DNA from: Bin76 sp963665765
GTDB taxonomy: Bacteria > Actinomycetota > Acidimicrobiia > Spongiisociales > ZC4RG35
Assembly (NCBI GenBank): GCA_963665765.1
Contig: OY762464.1
Coordinates: 1,178,001-1,242,000, forward strand
DNA length: 64,000 nt
Direction: 5' to 3'
This document shows, one piece after another, positions 34,402-42,992 of this stretch. The stretch's first letter is position 1. Each line of letters starts with the position of its first letter. Below the pieces are notes generated by a model, which saw only the letters and a list, made by a program, of their open reading frames with translations, made no database searches and was not told the origin of the DNA. The translations under genes and the position numbers were made by a program.

Positions 34402-35580
34402 ATGACTTCCCCCGGCTCGGCGGGTCGGCGCTCCCGACTGGCCAACCAGTTGCTGTCCTACAGCGTGCCGGTACTGGCCGTGCTGGGAGCATTGGCAATC
34501 GGGGCGGTGATGCTGGCGATGTTGGGCGCCAATCCCTTCTCCGGGTTCTGGGCGATGGCCAAGGGCGCCTTCGGAAGCAGCGGCGCCCTGGTGGAGACCG
34601 CCCTCAAATCCACCCCCCTCCTGCTGGTGGGAGTGGGCATCACCATCGCCTTCCGGGCCAACGTGATCAACATCGGGGGGGAGGGCCAGATGGTGTCGGG
34701 CGCCCTGGCCACCACCGTCATCGCCCTGGGGATGACCGACGTTCCGTCATGGATCGCCCTTCCCCTGGCCCTTCTGGCCGGATTGGTGGGAGGAGCGATC
34801 TGGGGGGCCATTCCCGGCGCCCTGAAAGCCTATTTCGGGGTCAACGAGATCCTCAGCACCATCATGCTGAACGTGGTGGCGGTCCAGGCCATGAACTTTC
34901 TGCTGCGCGCTCCGCTCATCGATCCCAAGGAAATCGAGCGCGGCACGCGCATTCCCCAAACGGCCCGACTCCCCGAAAGCACCGACCTTCCGCTGTTCGT
35001 GGAGAACGGGCGGCTTCACATCGGGCCTTTCATCGGGGTGCTGGCCGCCGTTCTGGTGTATATGCTGCTATGGCGCACCACCTCCGGCTACCGTCTGCGG
35101 GCGGTGGGACAATCCGGCGACGCCGCCCGCTATTCGGGAATGTCGGTGGAGAGGAACGTGGTGTGGGCGCTCACTCTCAGCGGGGCGATGGCCGGTCTGG
35201 CGGGAGCGATCCTGGTGCTGGGCTCCGAGGGTCATCGCATGGTGACCGACGGCAGCACCATCGGGTTCACCGGCAGCGCCGGGTTCAACGGCATAGTGAC
35301 GGCGCTGTTCGGAGGACTGCATCCGCTGTGGACCATCCCCTCCTCTTTCTTGTTCGGAGGATTGCTGGTTGGAGCCATCGCCCTGCAGCGAGCGGCGCAG
35401 GTGCCCACCGCCCTGGTGCTGGCGCTGAACGGGCTGGTGGTCCTCTTCGTGGTAAGCCTCGATCGCTACCGGCGGCAACTGAAAGAACGCGAGGAGCGCA
35501 GCGCTTCGGCAATCGCCATCGATCAGGAAGGCGATGATGGCAGTCCACCACCCTCGGGGAAGGATTTAGAGGATGGCTGA
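34402..35580 (+). CDS. ABC transporter permease, BMP/nucleoside type (first)
   Basis: 392 residues with about nine membrane helices. Typical motifs of the NupP/YufP family are IAFRANVINIGGEGQMVSGA (about residues 84-103) and LRAVGQSGDAARYSGMSVER. A highly charged C-terminal tail of about 40 residues follows the last helix. Start ATG 34402 is preceded by AGGAAGAAAG. The 81 upstream bases in the same frame are not needed. It overlaps the second permease by 8 bases and forms an importer for nucleosides or nucleobase-like compounds with the binding protein and ATPase downstream. Confidence 0.9.
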   Translation: MTSPGSAGRRSRLANQLLSYSVPVLAVLGALAIGAVMLAMLGANPFSGFWAMAKGAFGSSGALVETALKSTPLLLVGVGITIAFRANVINIGGEGQMVSGALATTVIALGMTDVPSWIALPLALLAGLVGGAIWGAIPGALKAYFGVNEILSTIMLNVVAVQAMNFLLRAPLIDPKEIERGTRIPQTARLPESTDLPLFVENGRLHIGPFIGVLAAVLVYMLLWRTTSGYRLRAVGQSGDAARYSGMSVERNVVWALTLSGAMAGLAGAILVLGSEGHRMVTDGSTIGFTGSAGFNGIVTALFGGLHPLWTIPSSFLFGGLLVGAIALQRAAQVPTALVLALNGLVVLFVVSLDRYRRQLKEREERSASAIAIDQEGDDGSPPPSGKDLEDG

Positions 35581-36505
35581 TATCTTCACCAGCGCGGTGA
35601 TCGTGGCCACCCTGTCGTCGGGTATCCGTCTGGCCGTGCCACTCCTGCTGGCGTCGGTGGGAGAGGCCTTCGGGCAGCGCAGCGGGGTACTCAACCTGGG
35701 AGTGGACGGGATCATGCTGCTCGGCGCCTTTGGCGGTTATTACACCACCCTCAAGACCCAGAGCCCCTGGATGGGTCTGGCCGCGGGTCTGGCCATCGGG
35801 ATGGCGCTCGGGCTGCTCTCCTCGGTTATCAGCGTCTCTCTTTTGGCCGAGCAGGGCATCAGCGGGATCGGCGTGTACCTGTTCGGACTGGGCATGAGCG
35901 ACCTGTTGTTCCAGAGGCTGGTGGGGACCCCCCTGCCCGTCAAGTCTTTTCCCAAGGTGCCCATCCCCGGACTTTCGGAGATCCCGGTGTTGGGAGACTT
36001 GTTCTTCAATCACAGCCTTCCCATCTACCTGGCGTTCCTGGCCGTCCCGGTCTCCACGTTGATCATTAACCGCACCCGCTTCGGGATGAATATCCGGGCA
36101 GTGGGCGAGAACCCGGAAGCGGCCGACTCCCAGGGAGTCAGCGTCGTCAAAGTCCGCTATGCGGCCGTCACCATCGGAGGGTTGATGGCCGGAGCGGCCG
36201 GGGCGGTCCTGGCAGTCGGCTTGGGAATTTTCCAACAGAATCTCACCAACGCCCAAGGATTCATCGCCATCGCCCTGGTCTATTTCGGAGCGTGGCGACC
36301 GCTGGGAGTAATGGCCGGGGCCCTGGTGTACGGAATGGTCTCGGCGGTGGTGCTCCTGCTCAAGACCCGGGGCATTATCCCGTTGGGCGCCTCCGACCTG
36401 GCCGCCATGATCCCCGCGATAATCACTGTTCTGGCCTTGGTGTTCGCCGCGCGGCGTTTCCGGGCGCCCACCGCCCTCACCAAACCTTTCATGAGGGGGG
36501 GATAG
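35573..36505 (+). CDS. ABC transporter permease, BMP/nucleoside type (second)
   Basis: 310 residues with eight to nine membrane helices. Family motifs are AVPLLLASVGEAFGQRSGVL, LNLGVDGIMLLGAFGGYY near the start and MNIRAVGENPEAADSQGVSV later, the NupQ/YufQ pattern. It begins inside the last codons of the first permease, so production of the two channel halves is coupled. The binding-protein gene follows 54 bases after its stop. Confidence 0.92.
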   Translation: MADIFTSAVIVATLSSGIRLAVPLLLASVGEAFGQRSGVLNLGVDGIMLLGAFGGYYTTLKTQSPWMGLAAGLAIGMALGLLSSVISVSLLAEQGISGIGVYLFGLGMSDLLFQRLVGTPLPVKSFPKVPIPGLSEIPVLGDLFFNHSLPIYLAFLAVPVSTLIINRTRFGMNIRAVGENPEAADSQGVSVVKVRYAAVTIGGLMAGAAGAVLAVGLGIFQQNLTNAQGFIAIALVYFGAWRPLGVMAGALVYGMVSAVVLLLKTRGIIPLGASDLAAMIPAIITVLALVFAARRFRAPTALTKPFMRGG

Positions 36506-36559
36506 ATGTCACTTTTCGAACATTCACAACCGAAATCCGAACTACCAAAGGAGCAATCA

Positions 36560-38551
36560 ATGAACCATAACCGGAAACCCGGCTTGGCCAGGCTCTGGGT
36601 CCTTGCAGCCCTGCTGGCCCTGGTGGCCGCCGCCTGCGGCGGAGACGAGGCCGAGGAGCCGGCGACCACCGCCGCCCCGGGGACAACCCAAGCCACTGCG
36701 GACGCGGAAGAGGAACCCGCCTCCCCCGAGGAGCCGATGGAGCCGTTGCGGATCGCCGTGGTGGCGCCGAGCGCTTCCAATGACCTGGCGTTCACGCAGA
36801 GCATCGTGGACGCGGTGAACGTGATCGCGGCGGAGAATCCCGGAACCGAGGTGGCCATCACCGACGGAACCTTCATCGTGGAAGACGCCGCGGCCGCCAT
36901 CCGCGGATACGCCGACGAAGGCTATGACCTGGTGCTCGCCCACGGCTCACAGTACGGTGGGTCGCTGGAGGAGATCGCCGGGGACTTCCCCGACACCGCC
37001 TTCGCGTGGGGCACCTCCACCGACACTTTGGGACAACCCAACGTTTCCGCCTACAACGCTGCTTCCGAACAGGGCGGCTATGTGATGGGAAGAATGGCTG
37101 CGGTGCTATCTGATTCCAAGGTCATCGGGGTGGTTGGTCCCATCGAGGTGGGCGACGCCAAGCTGTTCGTGGACGGTTTCGCCAACGGCGCCATGGAACA
37201 GGATGGCGTGACGGTCAATATCAACTACATCGGTTCGTTCAGTGACGTGGCGTTGGCTTCCGAAGCCGCTCAGGCGCATATCGCCTCGGGCGCTGACGTG
37301 CTGACCGGATCGGCGCAGATGGTGGTCGGAGCGGTGGGAGTCGCCCAGGCCAACGACGTGCTGTGGTTCGGCACCCAGGCCAACCAGACCTCCCTGGCCC
37401 CCGATCTGGTGGTGGCGTCGCAGGTGTACAAGTGGGAAATCGTCCTGCGTGACATCATCGCCGACATCTCCGCCGGTTCACTGGGCGGCAAGGCCTACGA
37501 AATCGACCTCGCCAACGGCGGACTGGCCATCGAATACAACGACGGATACCCCCTGCCCGCCGAAGCACGGACCATCGCCGACGCCGCCATTGCAGGCATC
37601 ATCGACGGCAGCATCCATCCCTTGGAGCAGATGTTCGTGGAAGAGCCGGAGCCGATGGAGCCGTTGCGGATTGCCATAGTGGCGCCGAGCGCTTCCAATG
37701 ACCTGGCGTTCACGCAGAGCATCGTGGACGCGGTGAACGTGATCGCGGCGGAGAATCCCGGAACCGAGGTGGCCATCACCGACGGGACCTTCATCGTGGA
37801 AGACGCCGCGGCCGCCATCCGCGGGTACGCCGACGAAGGCTATGACCTGGTGCTCGCCCACGGCTCACAGTACGGTGGGTCGCTGGAGGAGATCGCCGGG
37901 GACTTCCCCGACACCGCCTTCGCGTGGGGCACCTCCGCCGACACTTTGGGACAACCCAACGTCTCCGCCTACAACGCCGCTTCCGACCAGGGCGGCTATG
38001 TGATGGGCGTGGTGGCTGCGGAACTGACCCAATCGGGAGTGATCGGGGTGGTTGGTCCCATCGAGGTGGGCGACGCCAAGCTGTTCGTGGACGGTTTCGC
38101 CAGCGGCGCCCGCAATCAGGGCGACGTGACGGTCAATATCAACTACATCGGTTCGTTCAGTGACGTGGCGTTGGCTTCCGAAGCCGCTCAGGCGCATATC
38201 GCCTCGGGCGCTGATGTGCTGACCGGATCGGCGCAGATGGTGGTCGGAGCGGTGGGAGTCGCCCAGGCCAACGACGTGCTGTGGTTCGGCACCCAGGCCA
38301 ACCAGACCTCCCTGGCCCCCGATCTGGTGGTGGGGTCGCAGGTGTACAAGTGGGAAGTTGTCCTGCGTGACATCATCGCCGACATCTCCGCCGGTTCACT
38401 GGGCGGCAAGGCCTACGAAATCGACCTCGCCAACGGCGGACTGGTCATCGAGCCGAACGACGGATACCCCCTGCCCGCCGATGTAATCGCCCTCGCCGCC
38501 GCCACTATCAACGGAATCATCGACGGCAGCATCAACACCGGGGCCAACTAA
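36560..38551 (+). CDS. BMP-family substrate-binding lipoprotein with two tandem domains
   Basis: 663 residues, about twice the normal 330-360. Lipoprotein signal ending LVAAACGG, acidic/Thr-rich linker, then two nearly identical BMP (PnrA-like) domains, each opening PMEPLRIA and containing FTQSIVDAVNVIAAEN, AHGSQYGGSLEEI and VGPIEVGDAKLFVDGF. Domain 1 starts at about residue 58 and domain 2 at about 364, with only scattered substitutions. BMP proteins bind nucleosides or purine-like ligands outside the membrane. Start ATG 36560 is chosen because AAAGGAG lies just before it. The upstream in-frame ATG at 36506 directly follows the permease stop and lacks a signal peptide. A gene with two complete pockets may raise local ligand capture. 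Confidence 0.93.
   Translation: MNHNRKPGLARLWVLAALLALVAAACGGDEAEEPATTAAPGTTQATADAEEEPASPEEPMEPLRIAVVAPSASNDLAFTQSIVDAVNVIAAENPGTEVAITDGTFIVEDAAAAIRGYADEGYDLVLAHGSQYGGSLEEIAGDFPDTAFAWGTSTDTLGQPNVSAYNAASEQGGYVMGRMAAVLSDSKVIGVVGPIEVGDAKLFVDGFANGAMEQDGVTVNINYIGSFSDVALASEAAQAHIASGADVLTGSAQMVVGAVGVAQANDVLWFGTQANQTSLAPDLVVASQVYKWEIVLRDIIADISAGSLGGKAYEIDLANGGLAIEYNDGYPLPAEARTIADAAIAGIIDGSIHPLEQMFVEEPEPMEPLRIAIVAPSASNDLAFTQSIVDAVNVIAAENPGTEVAITDGTFIVEDAAAAIRGYADEGYDLVLAHGSQYGGSLEEIAGDFPDTAFAWGTSADTLGQPNVSAYNAASDQGGYVMGVVAAELTQSGVIGVVGPIEVGDAKLFVDGFASGARNQGDVTVNINYIGSFSDVALASEAAQAHIASGADVLTGSAQMVVGAVGVAQANDVLWFGTQANQTSLAPDLVVGSQVYKWEVVLRDIIADISAGSLGGKAYEIDLANGGLVIEPNDGYPLPADVIALAAATINGIIDGSINTGAN
36731..38551 (+). 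repeat. 918-bp in-frame tandem duplication within the binding-protein gene
   Basis: Copy 1 begins at 36731 and copy 2 at 37649 with the same opening (GAGCCGATGGAGCCGTTGCG), an offset of 918 bases or 306 codons. Long stretches are identical, and differences are mostly single substitutions plus a few divergent patches (for example 37085-37125 versus 38003-38043). Recent origin is likely. Confidence 0.93.
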
Positions 38552-38599
38552 CCCGGCGAGACAAAGGAACGAAGGAACGACTGACAGAGTGAAAAAACG

Positions 38600-40120
38600 A
38601 TGACCAATCTCTTGGAGATGCGGGGAATCGTGAAGCGCTTCCCCGGCGTGCTGGCAAATGATCGAATCAATTTCGATCTGCGCGCCGGGGAGGTGCACAC
38701 CCTGTTGGGAGAGAACGGCGCCGGAAAAAGCACCCTGATGAAGATCCTTTACGGGCTGTATCAGCCCGACGAGGGAGAACTGCTCATCGGCGGATCTCCC
38801 ACCCGGATCGGAAGCCCCATCGACGCCATCGGGCACGGCATAGGAATGGTCCATCAACACTTCATGCTGGTCCCCAGCCTCACGGTCACCGAGAATGTGG
38901 CCATGGGCGCCGGATCTTCGGGAACCGGCCGGATGAATCTGCGAGGAGTGGCTGATCGGATCAACGAGTTGTCGGAGTCTCACGGCTTGGCGGTGGACCC
39001 CGACGCCCACATCTGGCAACTTTCGGTGGGAGAGCGCCAGCGGGTGGAGATCATCAAGGCGCTCTACCGGGATGTCAAACTGTTGGTGTTGGACGAACCC
39101 ACCGCGGTGCTGACCCCCGGAGAAGTGGATCACCTGTTCAGAATCCTCCGGCAGATGGCCCAAGAGGGCCGGGGACTGGTGTTCATCTCCCACAAACTCC
39201 ACGAGGTGCTGGCGCTTAGTGACCGGATCACCGTTCTCCGCCATGGCCGGGTGACGGGAGAGGTGTCGGCCGAAGAAGCCACCCGCGAGATGTTGGCTTC
39301 GATGATGGTAGGCCGGCCGGTGCGCCTCACCCCGGACAAACCGCCTTTGAAACCGGGGCGCATCCGGCTGAACATCCGCGATTTGACCGTCATGGGCGAT
39401 CGCGATCTCCCGGCTCTGCAGAACTTGGATCTGCAGGCACGGGAAGGAGAGATCCTGGGCGTCGCCGGCGTCTCCGGAAACGGGCAGCGCGAGTTGGCCG
39501 AAGCCATCGCCGGACTACGGAAACCGGTTTCGGGATCCATCGAAGTGGACGACGCCGACGTGACGGGCCACAAGCCTTCGGCGGTGAGAGGGGCCGGGTT
39601 GGCGTATGTTCCCGAGGAACGCGAGCGGGACGGCGCCATCGGAGCCTTCACTGTCTCCGAAAACCTGATCCTGGTGAATCATCGTCAGCCGCCCATGAGC
39701 CGACGGGGATTCCTGCGCAACGGCGAGATCCGTAAACGCAGCCAACAGTTGGTGGATGACTATTCGGTGGCCACTCCCGGCCTGGACGTCCCGGCTTCCA
39801 ACCTATCGGGAGGCAACCTGCAAAAGCTGATTCTGGCCCGAGAGTTGTCGGGATCACCCTCGGTGCTGGTGGCGTCCCAGCCCACTCGCGGAGTGGATAT
39901 CGGCGCCGCCGAATACATCCATGACCGCCTCATCGAGCAACGCGGCTCCCAATCGGTGGCCATCCTGCTGATATCCGAAGATCTGGACGAGGTGCTGGGA
40001 TTAGCCGACCGGATCGTGGTCATCTATGAAGGCCGCATCGTGGGAGAGGTCAGCGCAGAGGATGCCGACCGGCAGAAAATCGGCTTGATGATGGCCGGAG
40101 TGACGGCCACCGACGAGTGA
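38600..40120 (+). CDS. ABC transporter ATP-binding protein, BMP/nucleoside type
   Basis: 506 residues with two fused nucleotide-binding domains. Domain 1 has GENGAGKST (about 38-46), signature LSVGERQRVEI and Walker B LLVLDEPTAVLTPGE. Domain 2 has GVSGNGQREL in place of a canonical P-loop and LSGGNLQKLILARELSG, the usual asymmetric arrangement in NupO/RbsA-like proteins, where the second site is degenerate. It powers the permease pair upstream. The start is 48 bases after the binding-protein stop. The beta-ureidopropionase-like gene follows 45 bases later, which points to an imported pyrimidine- or carbamoyl-type substrate. Confidence 0.93.
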   Translation: MTNLLEMRGIVKRFPGVLANDRINFDLRAGEVHTLLGENGAGKSTLMKILYGLYQPDEGELLIGGSPTRIGSPIDAIGHGIGMVHQHFMLVPSLTVTENVAMGAGSSGTGRMNLRGVADRINELSESHGLAVDPDAHIWQLSVGERQRVEIIKALYRDVKLLVLDEPTAVLTPGEVDHLFRILRQMAQEGRGLVFISHKLHEVLALSDRITVLRHGRVTGEVSAEEATREMLASMMVGRPVRLTPDKPPLKPGRIRLNIRDLTVMGDRDLPALQNLDLQAREGEILGVAGVSGNGQRELAEAIAGLRKPVSGSIEVDDADVTGHKPSAVRGAGLAYVPEERERDGAIGAFTVSENLILVNHRQPPMSRRGFLRNGEIRKRSQQLVDDYSVATPGLDVPASNLSGGNLQKLILARELSGSPSVLVASQPTRGVDIGAAEYIHDRLIEQRGSQSVAILLISEDLDEVLGLADRIVVIYEGRIVGEVSAEDADRQKIGLMMAGVTATDE

Positions 40121-40165
40121 CCGCCGAGTCCGGTAGATGACTATCAAGAGCAGAGGAGACCTTGC

Positions 40166-41011
40166 ATGTCCAGCCAAGTGGTAAGAGCCGCCCTAATTCA
40201 GTCGGAATGGACCGGCGACCAGGAATCGATGGTGGACAAGAACATCCGATACGCCCGCCAAGCCGCCGAGCAGGGCGCCCAAGTGCTGTGCTTCCAGGAG
40301 ATATTCAACAGTCCCTATTTCTGCGCGGTCCAGGACAGCGACTATTACTCCTATGCCGAGCCGATCCCCGACGGACCCACCATCGGGAGGATGATCTCTT
40401 TGGCCCGCGATACCGGCATGGTGCTGGTGGTTCCCATCTATGAGGTGGTGGACGAGGGAACCTTTTACAACGCCGCCGCCGTGATCGACGCGGACGGAAC
40501 CTATCTGGGCAAATATCGCAAGACCCACATACCCCAGGTGCAGGGGTTCTGGGAGAAGTTCTACTTCAAGCCGGGCAACCTCGGCTACCCGGTGTTCGAC
40601 ACCGCAGTGGGAAGGATCGGCGCCTACATCTGCTATGATCGCCACTTCCCCGAAGGGTGGCGGGTGCTGGGTCTCAAAGGCGCCCGAATCGTGTTCAACC
40701 CTTCCGCCACCACCCGCGGACACTCCAAGCATCTCTGGCAACTGGAACAGCCCGCCGCGGCGGTGGCCAACGAGTACTTCGTGGGCGCCATCAACCGGGT
40801 GGGCGCCGAAGATCACACGGACACCGATTACTACGGCTCCTCTTATTTCGCCAATCCCCGGGGGGAGATAGTGGGTGACACGGCATCGGACACCGAGGAC
40901 GAGGTGGTGGTGCGCCAACTCGACCTGGGACTGGTGGAAGAAGTACGTCGTTACTGGGCCTTCTACCGCGATCGGAGACCGGAAGTCTACGAAGAGGTAG
41001 CGGCGCCCTGA
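40166..41011 (+). CDS. Beta-ureidopropionase / N-carbamoyl-amine hydrolase (nitrilase superfamily)
   Basis: 281 residues. Triad Glu in CFQEIFNSPYF, Lys in KYRKTHIPQVQ and Cys in YICYDRHFPEGW. FWEKFYFKPGN and RGHSKHLWQLEQPAAA are typical of beta-ureidopropionase and N-carbamoylputrescine amidase groups. The first releases beta-alanine, CO2 and ammonia in reductive pyrimidine breakdown. Position at the end of the nucleoside transporter operon favours the pyrimidine role. Start ATG 40166 follows AGAGGAG. The convergent MscS gene ends 50 bases downstream. Confidence 0.88.
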   Translation: MSSQVVRAALIQSEWTGDQESMVDKNIRYARQAAEQGAQVLCFQEIFNSPYFCAVQDSDYYSYAEPIPDGPTIGRMISLARDTGMVLVVPIYEVVDEGTFYNAAAVIDADGTYLGKYRKTHIPQVQGFWEKFYFKPGNLGYPVFDTAVGRIGAYICYDRHFPEGWRVLGLKGARIVFNPSATTRGHSKHLWQLEQPAAAVANEYFVGAINRVGAEDHTDTDYYGSSYFANPRGEIVGDTASDTEDEVVVRQLDLGLVEEVRRYWAFYRDRRPEVYEEVAAP

Positions 41012-41027
41012 CCGGGCGTCTGCCCGG
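41012..41027. terminator. GC-rich hairpin between convergent genes
   Basis: CCGGGC and GCCCGG pair around a GTCT loop, directly after the nitrilase stop. There is no T-run on the plus strand, so it is a weak or factor-assisted terminator at best. Its location in the convergent junction supports the call. Confidence 0.35.
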
Positions 41028-41061
41028 GCCCCCCGCCTGGTTACAGCCGCCGACCCACCCT

Positions 41062-42126
41062 TCAGGCGGGACCCACGGCTCCCGATTCCGACCCGTTGTT
41101 CGACCGATCGGACTTCACCCACACCGTGCGCTGGGGGAACGGGATTTCGATTCCGGCTCGATCGAAAGCCTCCTTGATCCGGCCGCGCAACTCCCGAGCG
41201 GTGGCAAATTGCTCCCCTGCTTCGGTCTTGGCCATGAGCCGAATGGCAATCGCACTCTCGCCGAAACTCTGCACGCCGGCGATGCCGGGCTCCTCGATGA
41301 TGGTGGCGTTCGGCAATTGCTCCAGCCACACGCCGTCGGCCGTTTCTTTGATTACCGTCGTGGCCCTTTCGATGTCGGTGTCGTAGGAAACCTCGATATC
41401 CAAAACCACCCGACCCCAGTCCTGCGACATGTTGGCCACCCGCCGGATCTCGCCGTTGGGTATATGCCACAGCGTTCCGGAGAGATCCCGGATCTGGGTG
41501 GTGCGCAGCTTGACCTCTTCGACCACTCCCACCGTGTCACCCACATCCACTGCGTCACCCACCCCATATTGGTCCTCCAGCAACATAAAAACCCCTGATA
41601 AGAAGTCCTTGACCAGGCTCTGGGCGCCGAAACCCACCGCCACCCCCACAATCCCGGCCCCGGCAATGAGCGGCCCCAGGTTCACGTCGAACTCTCCCAG
41701 CGACATCATCACCGCCATGCCGTAGATAACGATGGTGGAGATGGATCGCAGCACCGCTCCCAGGGTGCGGGTCCGCTGGCTGCTTCGCTCCTGCTTCTCG
41801 ATCACCATCCGGGCTCGGCGGAGGGCCGCTTCCCGGAGACCCTCCGACCCAGAAGCCGCCTCCTCCGACCGCGTTCGGGCCTGGTCGGCCGTCGCCTCCC
41901 GCCTCTCCAGCCACCCTTCCACGGCCCGATTCAACCACCGCTTCACCATTCGATTGATCAACCAGGCTGCCGCCAGGATGATCAACACTTTGATAGGCCG
42001 GGACGCAAAGTCCGAGATGCCGGCCGCCTCGGCGTTGCCGGTCAGGTCGAAAACCAGTCGGCAAACCCCGCCCGGATCGGCGCCGCACGCCTCGGCCAGC
42101 GTCTGGGCAATCAGCAGATGAGGCAT
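41062..42126 (-). CDS. Small-conductance mechanosensitive channel (MscS family)
   Basis: 354 residues from ATG 42126. A first helix near residues 45-60 (PIKVLIILAAAWLINRMVKR) is followed by a charged helix-loop segment, then two further helices. The pore-lining helix contains GAGIVGVAVGFGAQSLVKDF, the Gly/Ala-rich TM3 of MscS. The cytoplasmic beta domain includes VGDTVGVVEEVKLRTTQIRD and IPNGEIRRVANMSQDW. It opens to release solutes on osmotic downshock. Divergent from a phosphoribosyltransferase gene, with 109 bases between starts. Confidence 0.9.
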   Translation of the reverse strand: MPHLLIAQTLAEACGADPGGVCRLVFDLTGNAEAAGISDFASRPIKVLIILAAAWLINRMVKRWLNRAVEGWLERREATADQARTRSEEAASGSEGLREAALRRARMVIEKQERSSQRTRTLGAVLRSISTIVIYGMAVMMSLGEFDVNLGPLIAGAGIVGVAVGFGAQSLVKDFLSGVFMLLEDQYGVGDAVDVGDTVGVVEEVKLRTTQIRDLSGTLWHIPNGEIRRVANMSQDWGRVVLDIEVSYDTDIERATTVIKETADGVWLEQLPNATIIEEPGIAGVQSFGESAIAIRLMAKTEAGEQFATARELRGRIKEAFDRAGIEIPFPQRTVWVKSDRSNNGSESGAVGPA

Positions 42127-42235
42127 GTATAAACCGGGACCATTCCTACCCTTGCAGTCTATTCCCATCGGAACCGCGCTCCGTTCGAACCCGGCGGAGG
42201 GCGTTTTCGAAAAAGAAAGGTGGTCAGAGGCGCCC

Positions 42236-42892
42236 ATGCCCGGATTTGTCAACCGGTCCGACGCCGGACGGAAGCTGGCCCCACTGCTCGATCACCTGCG
42301 CAACCGGCCGGCGGTGGTGCTCGGACTTCCCCGCGGCGGCGTCCCGGTGGGCTTCGAAGTGGCTCGCCGTCTCCCGGCGCGCTTGGAGGTGCTGCTGGTG
42401 CGCAAGCTCGGCGTACCCTTCCAACCCGAACTGGCCATGGGCGCCCTCGGCGAAGAGGGGATCCGGATCGTCGACGAAGACCTGGTGAAGCGACTCGGGA
42501 TCACCGCCGCCCAAATGGGCCGGGTGGAACGCCGCGAGAGTGAGGAGATCAACCGGCAGGCGAAGCTGTTCCGGCAGGGCCGCCCCGCCGCCGATCTGGT
42601 GGGAAAAACGGCGGTGATCGTCGATGACGGGATAGCCACCGGCGCCACCGCCCTGACCGCCTGTTCCATCGCCCGCCGGCTCGGCGCCCACCAGGTAGTA
42701 ATGGCCACCCCGGTGGCGCCCCGCCATGCTGTCGCGGTCTTCAAGAAGGCGGCCGACCAGTTTGTGGCGGTCGCCACCCCCCGTCGGCTGAGCGCCATCG
42801 GATTCTTCTACGCCGACTTCCGGCCCACACCCGACTCCGAGGTGATCGACCTGCTGGAGCGCTCCCGCACCGAGGCCACCGGACCTCTCTAA
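42236..42892 (+). CDS. Phosphoribosyltransferase-domain protein
   Basis: 218 residues. PRPP-binding signature AVIVDDGIATGATALTA (about residues 123-139). The opening NRPAVVLGLPRGGVPVGFEV is typical of a stand-alone family often annotated as putative phosphoribosyltransferase, found in many Actinobacteria and sometimes linked to dienelactone hydrolase domains. The base substrate is unknown. ATG 42236 is chosen because homology begins there and AAAGAAAGG precedes it. Longer in-frame starts would overlap the divergent MscS region. Confidence 0.85.
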   Translation: MPGFVNRSDAGRKLAPLLDHLRNRPAVVLGLPRGGVPVGFEVARRLPARLEVLLVRKLGVPFQPELAMGALGEEGIRIVDEDLVKRLGITAAQMGRVERRESEEINRQAKLFRQGRPAADLVGKTAVIVDDGIATGATALTACSIARRLGAHQVVMATPVAPRHAVAVFKKAADQFVAVATPRRLSAIGFFYADFRPTPDSEVIDLLERSRTEATGPL

Positions 42893-42992
42893 ACCCGGCC
42901 AAGCGCGGGTCCGAGCCACCTTCCTCGTGAGATAGAGCCGGTGGCTACCATTTGTTCCTGCCGTGACGCGCGGATAGAAGGAGTGTGTGGTC

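Noticed and set aside
36731..38551. BMP duplication as an assembly artefact
   Set aside because: The copies differ at several dispersed sites and the junction is in frame, which argues for a real duplication. Long reads would settle it.
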